NCBI GenBank assembly: GCA_017469845.1 | Contig: JAFUFP010000017.1 | Span: 46,064-110,063 of the forward strand | From: Bacteroidales bacterium | Lineage (GTDB): Bacteria > Bacteroidota > Bacteroidia > Bacteroidales > UBA932 | Direction of reading: 5' to 3' | DNA length: 64,000 bases | In this document: positions 42,281 to 52,227 of the stretch, in pieces | Position numbering within the stretch: the stretch's first letter is position 1 | How the letters are laid out: every line of letters begins with the position of its first letter | Notes under the pieces: model-generated | The model's database searches: none | Told to the model about the DNA's origin: nothing | What the model saw: only the letters and a program-made list of their open reading frames with translations | Program-made: the position numbers and the translations under genes

Positions 42281-43627
42281 ATGGCAAGAGTAGTTGTTTT
42301 AGGTGGAGCTGAAAGCGGAGTAGGTGCGGCAGTTTTGGCCAAGGTGAAAGGATTCGACGTGTTCCTTTCGGACAAGGGCACCATCTCACAGAAATACGTG
42401 GACACTCTGAACAAATGGGAAATCCCCTTCGAGCAGGGACAGCACACTGAGGATCTCATCCTCAGCGCTGACGAGGTAGTGAAAAGCCCCGGTATCCCCT
42501 CCGACGTTCCGATCGTAAGGAAAATCGAAGACAAGGGCATCCACATCATCTCCGAAATCGAATTCGCCGGAAGGTACGACTCCGCCCGCAAGATCTGCAT
42601 AACCGGATCGAACGGAAAGACGACCACCACTTCCCTCATATACTACCTCCTCCAGCAGGCCGGCCTCAATGTCGGACTCGGCGGAAACATCGGTATGAGC
42701 TACGCTTACCAGGTGGCCACGGAGCACCATGACTACTATGTCCTCGAGATAAGTTCCTTCCAGTTGGACAACTGCTATGAATTCCGCCCGGACATCGCGA
42801 TCATAACCAACATCACTCCCGACCACCTCGACCGTTATGACCACAAGATGGAGAACTACGTCAAGGCGAAATTCCGCATAACGAGGAATCTCCGCCCCGA
42901 AGACTGTTTCATCTTCGACTCCGACGACGAGATAACGATCAACCACCTCAGCCAGATCGTGCTCCAGTGCCAGAAACTCCCCTTCACCCAGAAGGAGGGT
43001 GTCGAACTCCCCGAAGGAGCCTTCATAAAGGACGACAAGATGGTGGTGAGGTACGGAGGCGACGAGAGCGACCTCTACCTCCAGGAACTCGCCCTTGGCG
43101 GAAAGCACAACATCTACAACTCCATGGCAGCCGCCCTTGCGGCCAAGGCCACCGGTATAGACAATAAGACGATCCGTGAAGGTCTGAGTTCATTCCAGCC
43201 CATCGAGCACAGGCTGGAGCCCGTCCTCAGCGTCAAGGGAGTCCTGTACATAAATGACTCAAAAGCCACGAACGTCGACTCCGCATGGTACGCCTTGGAA
43301 TGCCAGACAAAGCCCGTCGTCTGGATAGTCGGCGGCAAGGACAAGGGCAACGACTACACCGTGCTCTATGACCTGGTGAAGGAAAAGGTGAAAGCCATCG
43401 TGTGCCTTGGTGTGGACAACGCCAAGATCCACGACAACTTCGAGGGAATGGTCGGAAGCGAAAACATCACCGACGCCCTCAGCGCTGAAGAAGCGGTCAA
43501 GAAAGCGAGCGCATTCGCCCAGGACGGAGACGTGGTTCTCCTCAGCCCGTGCTGCGCAAGTTTCGACCTCTTCAAGAGCTACGAGGACAGGGGCGCCAAG
43601 TTCAAAGAGGCCGTAAGGAATCTCTAG
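42281..43627 (+). CDS. murD: UDP-MurNAc-L-alanine:D-glutamate ligase MurD
   Basis: Adds D-Glu to UDP-MurNAc-L-Ala. The N-terminal Rossmann part (VVLGGAESGVGAAVLA), ATP loop ITGSNGKTTTTSLI, INDSKATNVDSAWYAL and the C-terminal LSPCCASFDLFKSYEDRG are all typical; 448 residues. A 76-bp gap with AT-rich sequence separates it from mraY, the longest before it inside the cluster apart from the ftsA leader. Confidence 0.95.
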   Translation: MARVVVLGGAESGVGAAVLAKVKGFDVFLSDKGTISQKYVDTLNKWEIPFEQGQHTEDLILSADEVVKSPGIPSDVPIVRKIEDKGIHIISEIEFAGRYDSARKICITGSNGKTTTTSLIYYLLQQAGLNVGLGGNIGMSYAYQVATEHHDYYVLEISSFQLDNCYEFRPDIAIITNITPDHLDRYDHKMENYVKAKFRITRNLRPEDCFIFDSDDEITINHLSQIVLQCQKLPFTQKEGVELPEGAFIKDDKMVVRYGGDESDLYLQELALGGKHNIYNSMAAALAAKATGIDNKTIREGLSSFQPIEHRLEPVLSVKGVLYINDSKATNVDSAWYALECQTKPVVWIVGGKDKGNDYTVLYDLVKEKVKAIVCLGVDNAKIHDNFEGMVGSENITDALSAEEAVKKASAFAQDGDVVLLSPCCASFDLFKSYEDRGAKFKEAVRNL

Positions 43628-43660
43628 TAACAGAATTGAAAAAGACATCAGAAAAGAAGG

Positions 43661-45040
43661 ATGGCCGGCAAGAAAGGAAATAAATCCAGTATCTGGAATT
43701 TCATCGACAACTTCGAAGGGGACAAGATCATATGGATGATTGTCCTCATCCTCATCATGTTCTCCATTCTGGCCGTATCCTCGTCCACTCCCCTTCTGGC
43801 CATAATGCAGAACAGCACCAGGGCCGAGATCATCAAGGACCAGCTCATCATTGCGGGAGTCGGGCTTATTGCCATCATTCTGGTATACAACATCAAGCAG
43901 ATCTGGATATTCAGGGAATTTTCACAACTGGGGTTCCTTGTATCGTTCGTGCTGCTGATGTGCCTCTTCGTGGGGATAGACCTTCCGTTCATGAAGGCAG
44001 TCACGATCAACGGAGCGGTAAGGGCTCTGCAGATCGGAGGATTCCAGCTGCACGTGTTCGAGTTCGTGAAGATAATGATGGTGATGTACCTGGCCTGGGC
44101 GGTCAGTTCGTACGAGAACGACAAGTTCCTCCTGGCCAATGTCCTAGGCAAGACGGACACGTTCAAGTTCCTCAACAAGGATATCTGGAAGAAGATCATT
44201 TACATATACGCTCCGATACTGATAGTGTGCGTCCTCGTCATGAACGGCTCGATGTCAAGCATGCTGTTCATCGGACTCATAATGGGAGTCACCATAATCA
44301 TCGGAGGAATAAAAGTCAAAGAACTCATCCCTGTCGGAGTGGTGGCGGCTATACTGATTGCCGGAGCCGTTGGAATAGCTGAAGTCTCAGAAGGAAAATA
44401 CTTCGGCAGAATCTATACGGCCGTCGGCCGTATCACGAGATTCTCGGAAGACCCTGAAGAGAAACTCCTCAGCATGGAAAAGGGTACCAAGGAGTTCTAC
44501 GAAGAACTGGACAAGGTCCGCCAGCCGATAAGCGCCAAGGTAGCCGTCAGCGAAGGCGGCCTCTGGGGGAAGGGCCCCGGAAGGAGTACCCAAAGATATA
44601 TCGTTCCCGTGATGTTCGAGGACTACATGTTCAGTTTCATCATCGAGGAGTACGGCATCCTGGGGGCCATCATCATAATGATCCTGTACTGTTCCCTCTT
44701 GGCCAGGGGTTCGCTCGTGGTGAGGAACTGCAACAACGTCTATGCGAAGACGGCCGTAGCCGGACTCGTCATCCTGATATCCGGACAGGCGTTCATGCAT
44801 ATGCTCATCAACGTGGATCTCGGTCCTATGACGGGACAGACGCTCCCGATGATCAGCCACGGAAAATCGGCTTTTCTGGCTTTCAGCATCGCCTTCGGAA
44901 TCATCCTGGCGATAAGCCGCATGGCCAAGAGCAATATCGACAAGGAAATCAAGAACGTGAAGCCTCTCGTGGAACCGAATGTGGAACCTGACCCCATTCA
45001 GGAAAGCATCAGCGAAGTGGAGAGTCTCGACGAATTATAG
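43661..45040 (+). CDS. ftsW: Septal peptidoglycan polymerase FtsW
   Basis: SEDS-family glycan polymerase working with FtsI. About ten membrane helices; the conserved periplasmic loop with KVAVSEGGLWGKGPGRST and the late TGQTLPMISHGKSAFL are present. Both termini are polar and cytoplasmic. 459 residues. It follows murD by 33 bp. Confidence 0.94.
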   Translation: MAGKKGNKSSIWNFIDNFEGDKIIWMIVLILIMFSILAVSSSTPLLAIMQNSTRAEIIKDQLIIAGVGLIAIILVYNIKQIWIFREFSQLGFLVSFVLLMCLFVGIDLPFMKAVTINGAVRALQIGGFQLHVFEFVKIMMVMYLAWAVSSYENDKFLLANVLGKTDTFKFLNKDIWKKIIYIYAPILIVCVLVMNGSMSSMLFIGLIMGVTIIIGGIKVKELIPVGVVAAILIAGAVGIAEVSEGKYFGRIYTAVGRITRFSEDPEEKLLSMEKGTKEFYEELDKVRQPISAKVAVSEGGLWGKGPGRSTQRYIVPVMFEDYMFSFIIEEYGILGAIIIMILYCSLLARGSLVVRNCNNVYAKTAVAGLVILISGQAFMHMLINVDLGPMTGQTLPMISHGKSAFLAFSIAFGIILAISRMAKSNIDKEIKNVKPLVEPNVEPDPIQESISEVESLDEL

Positions 45041-45059
45041 AGAAGAAACAACTACTGCA

Positions 45060-46223
45060 ATGGAATACGGAAAATTGCGCATAATCATAAGCGGAGGCGG
45101 AACGGGAGGACACATCTTCCCGGCCATCTCGATCGCCAACAAGCTCGCCGCCCTCAACCCCGAAAGCGAGATTCTTTTCGTCGGTGCTGAAGGCAAGATG
45201 GAAATGGAGAAAGTACCCGCCGCCGGATACAAGATCATCGGTCTTCCCATAGTGGGACTTCAGCGCCAGCTGAATCTGCGCAATATGATCAATGCGGCAA
45301 CCGTCCCCTTCAAGGTGAATGCCAGCATAGCGAAAGCCAAAAAGATAATCAAGGAATTCAAACCTGACGTCGCCATCGGAGTTGGGGGATACGCGAGCGC
45401 TCCCCTTCTCATGGCCGCACAGCGCCTCGGCATACCCTGCCTGATCCAGGAGCAGAACGGATTCGCGGGACTGACGAACAAACTTCTCGGAAAGAGGGCC
45501 GACAGCATTTGCGTAGCCTACGAAGGCATGGAGAAATTCTTCCCAGCCGACAGGATCGTGATGAGCGGAAATCCCATCCGCAGCGACATCGTCCCCCCTA
45601 CTGAGGAAATGAAGGAGGAGGGCCTCAAGTACTACAACCTTTCCCCCGACAAGCAGCATATCCTCATCGTCGGAGGAAGTCTCGGAAGCGGGACTCTCAA
45701 CAAATCGATGAAGAAATGGATAACTGAAGGATGTCCCGGCGGAGACAACGTCGAAATCATCTGGCAGTGCGGCAAGTACTACAAGAAGGGAATCGACGAG
45801 TTCATGAAGGACGCCAAAGAAAAAGGACTCGGAGGAGAGACCCTTTCAAGGATCCATCACACTGACTTCATCGGAAGGATGGACCTCGCATATGCCATAG
45901 CGGATGTCGTTATCTCAAGATCCGGAGCAAGTACCGTTTCCGAACTTTGCGCCGCCCGAAGGGCCGTCATCTTCGTTCCTTCACCGAATGTCGCCGAAGA
46001 CCATCAGACCCATAACGCGATGGCTCTCGTCAAGAAGAAGGCGGCCATGATAGTGAAAGACGCCGAGGCTGAAGAAAAGCTCCTCGGAACCGCCATTTAC
46101 CTCCTGAAAGATCCCAAGAAGATCGAGTCGCTGCAGGAGAATATCGCCCATCTCGCATTACCGGATGCGGCGCAGACCATCGCCGATGAAGCATACAGGA
46201 TCGTCGGCGCCAAAAAGAAATGA
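45060..46223 (+). CDS. murG: Lipid II synthase MurG
   Basis: GT28 glycosyltransferase that adds GlcNAc to lipid I on the inner face of the membrane. The N-terminal GGGTGGHIFPAISIAN, GVGGYASAPLLMAAQ, and C-terminal SRSGASTVSELCAARR match MurG. The ATG at 45060 is chosen because homology begins there, 19 bp after the ftsW stop. Its TGA overlaps the ATG of murC. Confidence 0.95.
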   Translation: MEYGKLRIIISGGGTGGHIFPAISIANKLAALNPESEILFVGAEGKMEMEKVPAAGYKIIGLPIVGLQRQLNLRNMINAATVPFKVNASIAKAKKIIKEFKPDVAIGVGGYASAPLLMAAQRLGIPCLIQEQNGFAGLTNKLLGKRADSICVAYEGMEKFFPADRIVMSGNPIRSDIVPPTEEMKEEGLKYYNLSPDKQHILIVGGSLGSGTLNKSMKKWITEGCPGGDNVEIIWQCGKYYKKGIDEFMKDAKEKGLGGETLSRIHHTDFIGRMDLAYAIADVVISRSGASTVSELCAARRAVIFVPSPNVAEDHQTHNAMALVKKKAAMIVKDAEAEEKLLGTAIYLLKDPKKIESLQENIAHLALPDAAQTIADEAYRIVGAKKK

Positions 46224-47599
46224 GCACCATGGAATACAAAAACGTATACTTCATAGGAATCGGAGGCATCGGAATGAGTGCCCTGGCGAGGTATTTCCGT
46301 TTCAAGGGATACTCAGTCAGCGGATATGACAAGACCGAGACTCCCCTGACGGACCAACTTCAGAGTGAAGGCATAGATGTCCATTACGAGGACAACGTGG
46401 CCTTCATACCCAAAGATGTGGAGTCGACCCTCGTGGTCTACACTCCCGCCATACCGGAGGATCTGCAGGAGCTCGTATATGTGATGAATGGAGGATACAC
46501 CGTCCTCAAACGTTCACGCACATTGGGCATTATAACCAAGGGACAGAAGTGCCTCGCGGTAGCCGGAACGCACGGAAAGACTACGACGAGCACCCTCACA
46601 GCACATATCATCCACCAAAGCGGAGCGGGATGTTCGGCATTCCTTGGCGGCATCTCACGCAACTACGGGACCAACCTCCTTGTGAGCCATACCCCCACCG
46701 TTGTCGCCGAGGCCGATGAATTTGACCGCTCGTTCCTCCAGCTCTATCCCGAAATAGCCCTCATAACGGCCATGGATGCGGACCATCTGGACATATACGG
46801 AGATCTTGAGACCTACCGCCAGGCATTCCGTGACTTCGCCCGCCAGGTAAGCGGCACCCTCATCATAAAGAAGGGGTTGCCGATTTCGGAGAAGGACACT
46901 CCGGCGAAGATCCTCACGTACAGTTTCACCGACATGGAAGCGGACTTCCATCCCGAGAACGCCCGCCCCGATGAACTGGGATATTTCATCTATGACCTGA
47001 AATACCCCGGCGGAGTGATCAAGGACCTGAAGGTGGGAACTCCCGGATGGGTCAACGCCGAGAACAGCGTCGCCGCGGCGGCGATATGCCTTTGCCACGG
47101 CATAGACCCCGAGAAGGTCAAGGAAGGCATCGGATCGTTCGAGGGAGTGAAAAGACGTCTTGAAATCCATCTCAACACGAAGAAGATTTCTTACGTGGAT
47201 GACTATGCCCACCATCCGGCCGAGCTCGCAAGCTCGATAAGCTCGATGAGGGACATCTTCCCCGGAAGGAAGATAACGGGAATATTCCAGCCTCACCTCT
47301 ATACGAGGACAAGGGACTTCGCGGACGAGTTCGCCGCATCCCTGAGCGCCCTGGACAAACTGATTCTCCTTGACATCTATCCCGCGAGGGAACCCGCGAT
47401 CGAGGGAGTCACTTCGTCACTGATATTCGACAAAGTCACCGCCCCCGAGAAAGTCCTTCTCAAAAAGGAGGAACTGATGGCCTACCTCGAGAAGGAAGAC
47501 GTGGACGTTCTCGTCACATTCGGTGCGGGCAACGTGGACCGTTTCATCGGTCCCATCACCGAAATGCTCACCGAAAGGGTAAGGAAAGCGGAACAGTAA
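46220..47599 (+). CDS. murC: UDP-MurNAc:L-alanine ligase MurC
   Basis: First Mur ligase, adding L-Ala to UDP-MurNAc. The Rossmann FIGIGGIGMSALAR, ATP loop VAGTHGKTTTSTL, EADEFDRSFL and VDDYAHHPAEL motifs are complete; 459 residues. It begins inside the murG stop codon (ATGA) and is 6 bp from ftsQ. Confidence 0.96.
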   Translation: MSTMEYKNVYFIGIGGIGMSALARYFRFKGYSVSGYDKTETPLTDQLQSEGIDVHYEDNVAFIPKDVESTLVVYTPAIPEDLQELVYVMNGGYTVLKRSRTLGIITKGQKCLAVAGTHGKTTTSTLTAHIIHQSGAGCSAFLGGISRNYGTNLLVSHTPTVVAEADEFDRSFLQLYPEIALITAMDADHLDIYGDLETYRQAFRDFARQVSGTLIIKKGLPISEKDTPAKILTYSFTDMEADFHPENARPDELGYFIYDLKYPGGVIKDLKVGTPGWVNAENSVAAAAICLCHGIDPEKVKEGIGSFEGVKRRLEIHLNTKKISYVDDYAHHPAELASSISSMRDIFPGRKITGIFQPHLYTRTRDFADEFAASLSALDKLILLDIYPAREPAIEGVTSSLIFDKVTAPEKVLLKKEELMAYLEKEDVDVLVTFGAGNVDRFIGPITEMLTERVRKAEQ

Positions 47600-47605
47600 G
47601 GAAGG

Positions 47606-48391
47606 ATGAAGAACATTTACCGCATAGCGATCACCCTGGGGATCACGGCAGCCGTCGTGGTCATACTCCTTGTAGTGGGCAACCACAGCAGTGAAGATCG
47701 CCTCCGGACCGCATGCACGGGACTCGATATAAACATCCTCGACAGCACTTCACGTTCTTTCGTCACGAAGGAGGACGTGAAGAAATTCATCGACGAAGGG
47801 TACGGAGTGTATATGGGACAAAGGATGGACAGCGTCAATCTCAAGAAGATCGAGTCCGCCATAGAAGGTAGGAGCGCCGTCGGAACGACCCAGGCATACA
47901 TCACCCTTGACGGAATCCTCCACATCGATGTCACCCAAAGGTCCCCGATGGTTCTTTTCAAAACGAAGACCGGTGGATTCTATGCGGATGAGAACGGATT
48001 TCTTTTCGACATGAATGACGACTACTCGGAGGAGGTTCCGGTCATTGAAGGCGACATCCCGATAAACGTGGAGGCAGTCCGAAAAGGGGAACCGGGAACA
48101 GAGAAGGAGAAGGAGTGGCTAAGCGGCATCCTCGACCTCGTGAGATACATACGCCACGACAAGTTCTGGGGAGAAACCATAGCGAAGATTCATGTGGACA
48201 ATGAAGAGAACATCATCATGACTCCGAGGGAAGGAAAGGAGAAGTTCATTTTCGGGAAACCGGACGGACTCAAAGAGAAGTTCTCGGCAATAGAGACATA
48301 CTACCGTTACATAGAGCCCACGAAAGAAAAGGGCTACTACGCTTCGGTTGACGTCAGATATGAGGATCAGATAATATGCCGCGAAAAATAA
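47606..48391 (+). CDS. ftsQ: Cell division protein FtsQ-like
   Basis: Bitopic septal protein of 261 residues: one membrane helix (about 6-24), a weak POTRA-like part (RSFVTKEDVKKFIDEGYGVY and the strand THAYITLDGILHIDVTQRSP-like region), then a beta domain with FYADENGFLFDMND typical of FtsQ. Sequence identity to model FtsQ is low; position between murC and ftsA decides the call. Confidence 0.85.
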   Translation: MKNIYRIAITLGITAAVVVILLVVGNHSSEDRLRTACTGLDINILDSTSRSFVTKEDVKKFIDEGYGVYMGQRMDSVNLKKIESAIEGRSAVGTTQAYITLDGILHIDVTQRSPMVLFKTKTGGFYADENGFLFDMNDDYSEEVPVIEGDIPINVEAVRKGEPGTEKEKEWLSGILDLVRYIRHDKFWGETIAKIHVDNEENIIMTPREGKEKFIFGKPDGLKEKFSAIETYYRYIEPTKEKGYYASVDVRYEDQIICREK

Positions 48392-48456
48392 AACGGCAAC
48401 AAGAAGAATAAAACGGATTTAAAACAGGTAACAGGAGACCCATAAAACACATCACC

Positions 48457-50046
48457 ATGGAAGAGAGATACATAGCAGCAGTGGATCTGGGATCGTCGAA
48501 AATCGCCCTTACGGTGGCCAAGATAAGCGGCGAGGACGTCCAGATACTCTACTACAGGGAAAGGCCTTCTGACGGTATCCGCAACAGCGCCGTCTTCAAT
48601 CCCCAAAGAGCTTCAGCCCCGATCAAGGAAGCCATAGCGGAAGCCGAGAACGAACTGAAGATAAAGATCATGCAGGTCGTCGTCGGACTTCCCAGGTGCG
48701 ATGTCCGTCAGGAAATCGCCAACGCCAAAGTCGACCGTACCGATCCCGAGGAAAGTATCTCGGTGGAAGAGGTCGAGGGACTGAAGAGCCTCGCCCAGGA
48801 CGAGTACCCTCTCCAGAACCCGGACAAGGAGGAACTCTACGGCGCGATCGCCCAGTCATTCTCCGATGACGAGAACTTCCAGCTCATCGAAAGCGACATC
48901 ATCGGAATGATAAGCCAGACCTTCGAGGGGAACTTCAAGCTCTTCATCGGAAAGAAGAGCTCCGTGAAGACCATCGACAAGGTATTCAATGCCCTGGGTA
49001 TCGCCATCGCCAAGAAGTACTTCACTCCCGGCACGATCTCCAAAGCCGTCCTCAAGGACGACGAGATGGAGAACGGAGTGGCCCTCATCGACTTCGGTGG
49101 AGGTGCGACATCCGTCACCATCTACAAGGGCAGAATTCTCCGTTACTACGCAGCCATCCCCTTCGGAGGAGCCGTCATCACTTCCGACATAAGAAGCGAA
49201 TGCTCCATTTCCGAGAGTCTCGCCGAGAACCTCAAGCTCGCCTACGGAGCATGCCAGCCCGACAGACTTCAGAGCCTCGATGAGAAGATCATCCAGATCG
49301 AGGAAGAAGAGATGGGCTACAAGCAGATTCCGGTGAAGTATCTCTCCGAAATCATCACCGCCAGAGAAAAGGAAATCATCGACGCCATCCTCTACCATAT
49401 CCAGGAAAGCGGCCTTGCCGACAGCCTCAGAAGCGGTGTTGTAATCACCGGAGGCGGAGCCAACATGGCCAACCTCGCGAACTACATAAAGGAACTTTCC
49501 GGATACAATGTCCGCAAGGGAATACCCAGACATCTCTTCTCCGCCCACGGATGCCAGGGCGTTTACGAGACATCAGCCACCGGTTCTCTCGGAATGATTC
49601 TCGCCGCCAAGGCGGACGGCCTTATCAACTGCATCGACGCTCCGGAATTCGACTTCACGGAAGCCGAGATGCCTGCCGAAAGTCACTATTCACCGATGAC
49701 CGACACCGAGAAAGACATGTTCTCAGCCCTTGACAACATCCCCGAAGACAATACCGGAGTCGGAAGCGAGGTCGTAAATGAGGAAGAGACGCCGGATGAG
49801 GAACCCGTACAGGAAAACCTCTTCGGAGAAGCGGAAGTCCCCGTCGAGAAGACTGACAAAAAGTCCCGCAAAGAAGACAAGGGAAAGAAGCAGGAACAGA
49901 AAGAGAAGAAACCCAAGAAGAATCCTTTCAAGTTCGGAAGAATCAAGTGGCTTGACAAAGTCGGCAAGACCATCGGCGACCTCTACGACGGTGTAGGTGA
50001 ATCCGTCAAGGAAGCGATGGAAGACAAGGACAGCGAGGAGGCATAG
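48457..50046 (+). CDS. ftsA: Cell division protein FtsA
   Basis: Actin-like protein that anchors FtsZ to the membrane. The nucleotide-binding elements are DLGSSKIALTVAKI, LIDFGGGATSVTIYKGRIL and VITGGGANMANLANYI. After the actin core (about 400 residues) comes an acidic then Lys-rich linker (about 405-500) and a short C-terminal helix that may be the membrane tether. 529 residues is long compared with E. coli FtsA (420), and the excess is the linker. Confidence 0.94.
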   Translation: MEERYIAAVDLGSSKIALTVAKISGEDVQILYYRERPSDGIRNSAVFNPQRASAPIKEAIAEAENELKIKIMQVVVGLPRCDVRQEIANAKVDRTDPEESISVEEVEGLKSLAQDEYPLQNPDKEELYGAIAQSFSDDENFQLIESDIIGMISQTFEGNFKLFIGKKSSVKTIDKVFNALGIAIAKKYFTPGTISKAVLKDDEMENGVALIDFGGGATSVTIYKGRILRYYAAIPFGGAVITSDIRSECSISESLAENLKLAYGACQPDRLQSLDEKIIQIEEEEMGYKQIPVKYLSEIITAREKEIIDAILYHIQESGLADSLRSGVVITGGGANMANLANYIKELSGYNVRKGIPRHLFSAHGCQGVYETSATGSLGMILAAKADGLINCIDAPEFDFTEAEMPAESHYSPMTDTEKDMFSALDNIPEDNTGVGSEVVNEEETPDEEPVQENLFGEAEVPVEKTDKKSRKEDKGKKQEQKEKKPKKNPFKFGRIKWLDKVGKTIGDLYDGVGESVKEAMEDKDSEEA

Positions 50047-50066
50047 GATCACACTTAAAGAAAAAC

Positions 50067-50072
50067 AGGAGG
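50067..50072 (+). promoter_or_regulatory. Strong Shine-Dalgarno before ftsZ
   Basis: AGGAGG with 7 nt to the ATG, in a genome where such sites are rare; it may boost FtsZ output relative to the rest of the cluster. Confidence 0.6.
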
Positions 50073-50079
50073 CAAAACC

Positions 50080-51333
50080 ATGACAGATTTCACATCCCCC
50101 GACATAGTAGACATGAGCTGGGTTCCCGAGAACTCCATGATAAAAGTCATAGGTGTAGGCGGTGGCGGATGCAACGCCGTCAACTACATGTACAAACAGA
50201 AGATCCAAGGTTGCAACTTCATAGTGTGCAATACCGACTCGCAGGCTCTCCAGAAGAGTGAAGTCCCCACCAAGATCCAGCTCGGTGAAGGACTCGGAGC
50301 GGGAACGAACCCCACCAAGGGCCGCAACGCTGCCCTCGAAAGCCAGGACCTCATCGCCGAAAAGGTGCTGGACAACGGCACCCAGATGCTGTTCATAACT
50401 GCCGGCATGGGCGGAGGTACCGGAACGGGAGCTTCACCGGTCATCGCGAAGATGGCGAAGGACCGCGGCATCCTCACGGTAGCCGTCGTTACTCTCCCAT
50501 TCAAGAACGAAGGTGACGACTTCCTCTCAAAGGCCGTCGACGGAATCCATGAACTGGAGAAGAACGTGGATTCTCTCCTCATCATCAACAACGAAAAGCT
50601 CTATGAGCATTTCGGGAACCAGTTGGTCCAGGAAGCTTTCCCGAGGGCAGACGAAGTCCTTGCCACAGCTGTCCGCGGCATCATTGAAATCATCACCAAG
50701 GCAGGATACGTGAACGTGGACTTCGAGGATGTCAAGACCATGATGAAGAACAGCGGTATGGCCCTTATGGGATGCGGATCAGGTTCCGGAAGCAACCGCC
50801 TTGAGGATGCCGTCAAGGGTGCCCTTGAGTCCCCGCTGCTGAACGACTTCGACCTCAAGACATCGAAGAACCTCCTCATCAACATCACCGCCGGCAACAA
50901 TGACCAGGGTCTCAGGATGGACGAACTGAACCGTCTCAACGAGATGATAACCGAATATACCGGAAAGGTCAACAAGTTCAAGAGGGGCCTCATCTACGAT
51001 GACGATCCCAACGCCGGTGACACCATAAGGATCACCGCCATAGCGACAGGCTTCAAGATGAACCTCATCAACATTACAGGTTCGAATGTCGGCAAACTCA
51101 TCCTTATCCCGAGGGACTTCAAGTACGAAGACAGGACCGATGACATCCAGGACGGGGAAATATCCCTCACCGAGGAAGTCAACATCAACAAGGTCGGTTT
51201 CAACACGATGGAGAACAAGAAGAAATTCCATTATGACGAGAAGCCCGTTCTCATCCTCGAGCCCGGACAGAGCAAGAGCGAACTTGAAGCTACGGCAGCC
51301 ATAAGGAGAGTACAGCGCCACCACGAGAACTGA
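50080..51333 (+). CDS. ftsZ: Cell division protein FtsZ
   Basis: Tubulin-like GTPase that forms the division ring. The GTP-binding GVGGGGCNAVNYMY and GGGTGTGASPVIA signature, FPRADEVLATAVRGI and NITAGNNDQGLRMDEL are all present. 417 residues, with a short linker and a C-terminal AAIRRVQRHHEN that probably serves as the partner-binding peptide. It is last in the cluster, followed by a terminator at 51372. Confidence 0.97.
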   Translation: MTDFTSPDIVDMSWVPENSMIKVIGVGGGGCNAVNYMYKQKIQGCNFIVCNTDSQALQKSEVPTKIQLGEGLGAGTNPTKGRNAALESQDLIAEKVLDNGTQMLFITAGMGGGTGTGASPVIAKMAKDRGILTVAVVTLPFKNEGDDFLSKAVDGIHELEKNVDSLLIINNEKLYEHFGNQLVQEAFPRADEVLATAVRGIIEIITKAGYVNVDFEDVKTMMKNSGMALMGCGSGSGSNRLEDAVKGALESPLLNDFDLKTSKNLLINITAGNNDQGLRMDELNRLNEMITEYTGKVNKFKRGLIYDDDPNAGDTIRITAIATGFKMNLINITGSNVGKLILIPRDFKYEDRTDDIQDGEISLTEEVNINKVGFNTMENKKKFHYDEKPVLILEPGQSKSELEATAAIRRVQRHHEN

Positions 51334-51371
51334 TCCTCTCCACAATGAAGACACACAACTTTACTGACCAT

Positions 51372-51410
51372 ACGGGGAAATGACCGAAGCGCCATTTCCC
51401 CGTTAATTTT
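51372..51410 (+). terminator. Terminator of the division cluster
   Basis: An 11-bp stem ACGGGGAAATG/CATTTCCCCGT, 10-nt loop, then TAATTTT. Confidence 0.8.
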
Positions 51411-51666
51411 CATGCTTTCACTAACCTTTCAACAAAGCAGGTAATCTGAATCTCCAGATTGACCATTTCACGCTCCGATAGACCAATATTTCCAATTTCC
51501 AACTAATCTTCGTATCTTGCCCGAGAAACGTAGGGGCAGGCCGATGAAGCCGGAGCCAGTGAAGCTCGAGAGTTAATTGTACAAAAAATTGAAAAAATCA
51601 CGTTATTGGAAAAACTCCGGAAGAAATAGAAGCAATTATAAGCGACCATAATAAACTTCTTATGCC
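51411..51666. other. AT-rich intergenic stretch
   Basis: Contains a possible -7 element (TATCTTGC near 51513) and a few weak stems; otherwise I see nothing firm before the orphan lipoprotein. Confidence 0.35.
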
Positions 51667-52227
51667 ATGAAGAGAATAGCATTACTCATTTTCACACTAT
51701 TGGCAACAGGTTCTTGTTTCAGTAATGGGCGGAAAGTGATGAATAAGATTAACCCAGAAACGGCTGAATCATCCATGATAACGGGCACGTTGTATTATTT
51801 CAATGATGTCCCATGGTTATTTCATCCCTTTGGCGATTGGACGCCCGATGTCTTTTTCTCAAAAAAGAACCGAGATGATGGTAGGGTTAAAAATATTATG
51901 CTTCCCGACTCTTGTGCGGCTTATTTTTATAGAAAGGCTGATTCTTTGAGCAAGGCACAACAACTGGAAAAACGATCTCACGATATCAGATATGCAATCA
52001 TTTTTAACAATGGTGGAATACAAGATACATTGTATTCAGGTGCAGGAACAAAAGGATATGCTTGTTTTAAGGGAACCGAAATTGCTGACAGTATCCTTCT
52101 ACAAAAAATTATTAATATAATCTTTAAAAGGGACTTGGCATGGAAAGAGAAGTATGAACAATACTTTTTTGATGGGGATCAGCAGTTTTATACAAAAGAA
52201 TTCATGATAGAACACAATATGCTGTGA
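51667..52227 (+). CDS. Orphan lipoprotein, AT-rich
   Basis: Not recognised. The 186-residue protein has a signal peptide ending ATGSC (Cys17), so it is likely lipid-anchored. The mature part has aromatic-rich strands (GTLYYFNDVPWLFHPFGDW), a charged helix (RKADSLSKAQQLEKRSHD), and a C-terminal YFFDGDQQFYTKEFM. Its codons are far more AT-rich than those of ftsZ or the GH31 gene on either side, which suggests recent acquisition. It sits alone between a terminator and decayed sequence. Confidence 0.6.
   Translation: MKRIALLIFTLLATGSCFSNGRKVMNKINPETAESSMITGTLYYFNDVPWLFHPFGDWTPDVFFSKKNRDDGRVKNIMLPDSCAAYFYRKADSLSKAQQLEKRSHDIRYAIIFNNGGIQDTLYSGAGTKGYACFKGTEIADSILLQKIINIIFKRDLAWKEKYEQYFFDGDQQFYTKEFMIEHNML

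Noticed and set aside
35575..51333. Loss of murF from the division cluster as a defect
   Set aside because: Many Bacteroidota carry murF elsewhere, so its absence here is not unusual.
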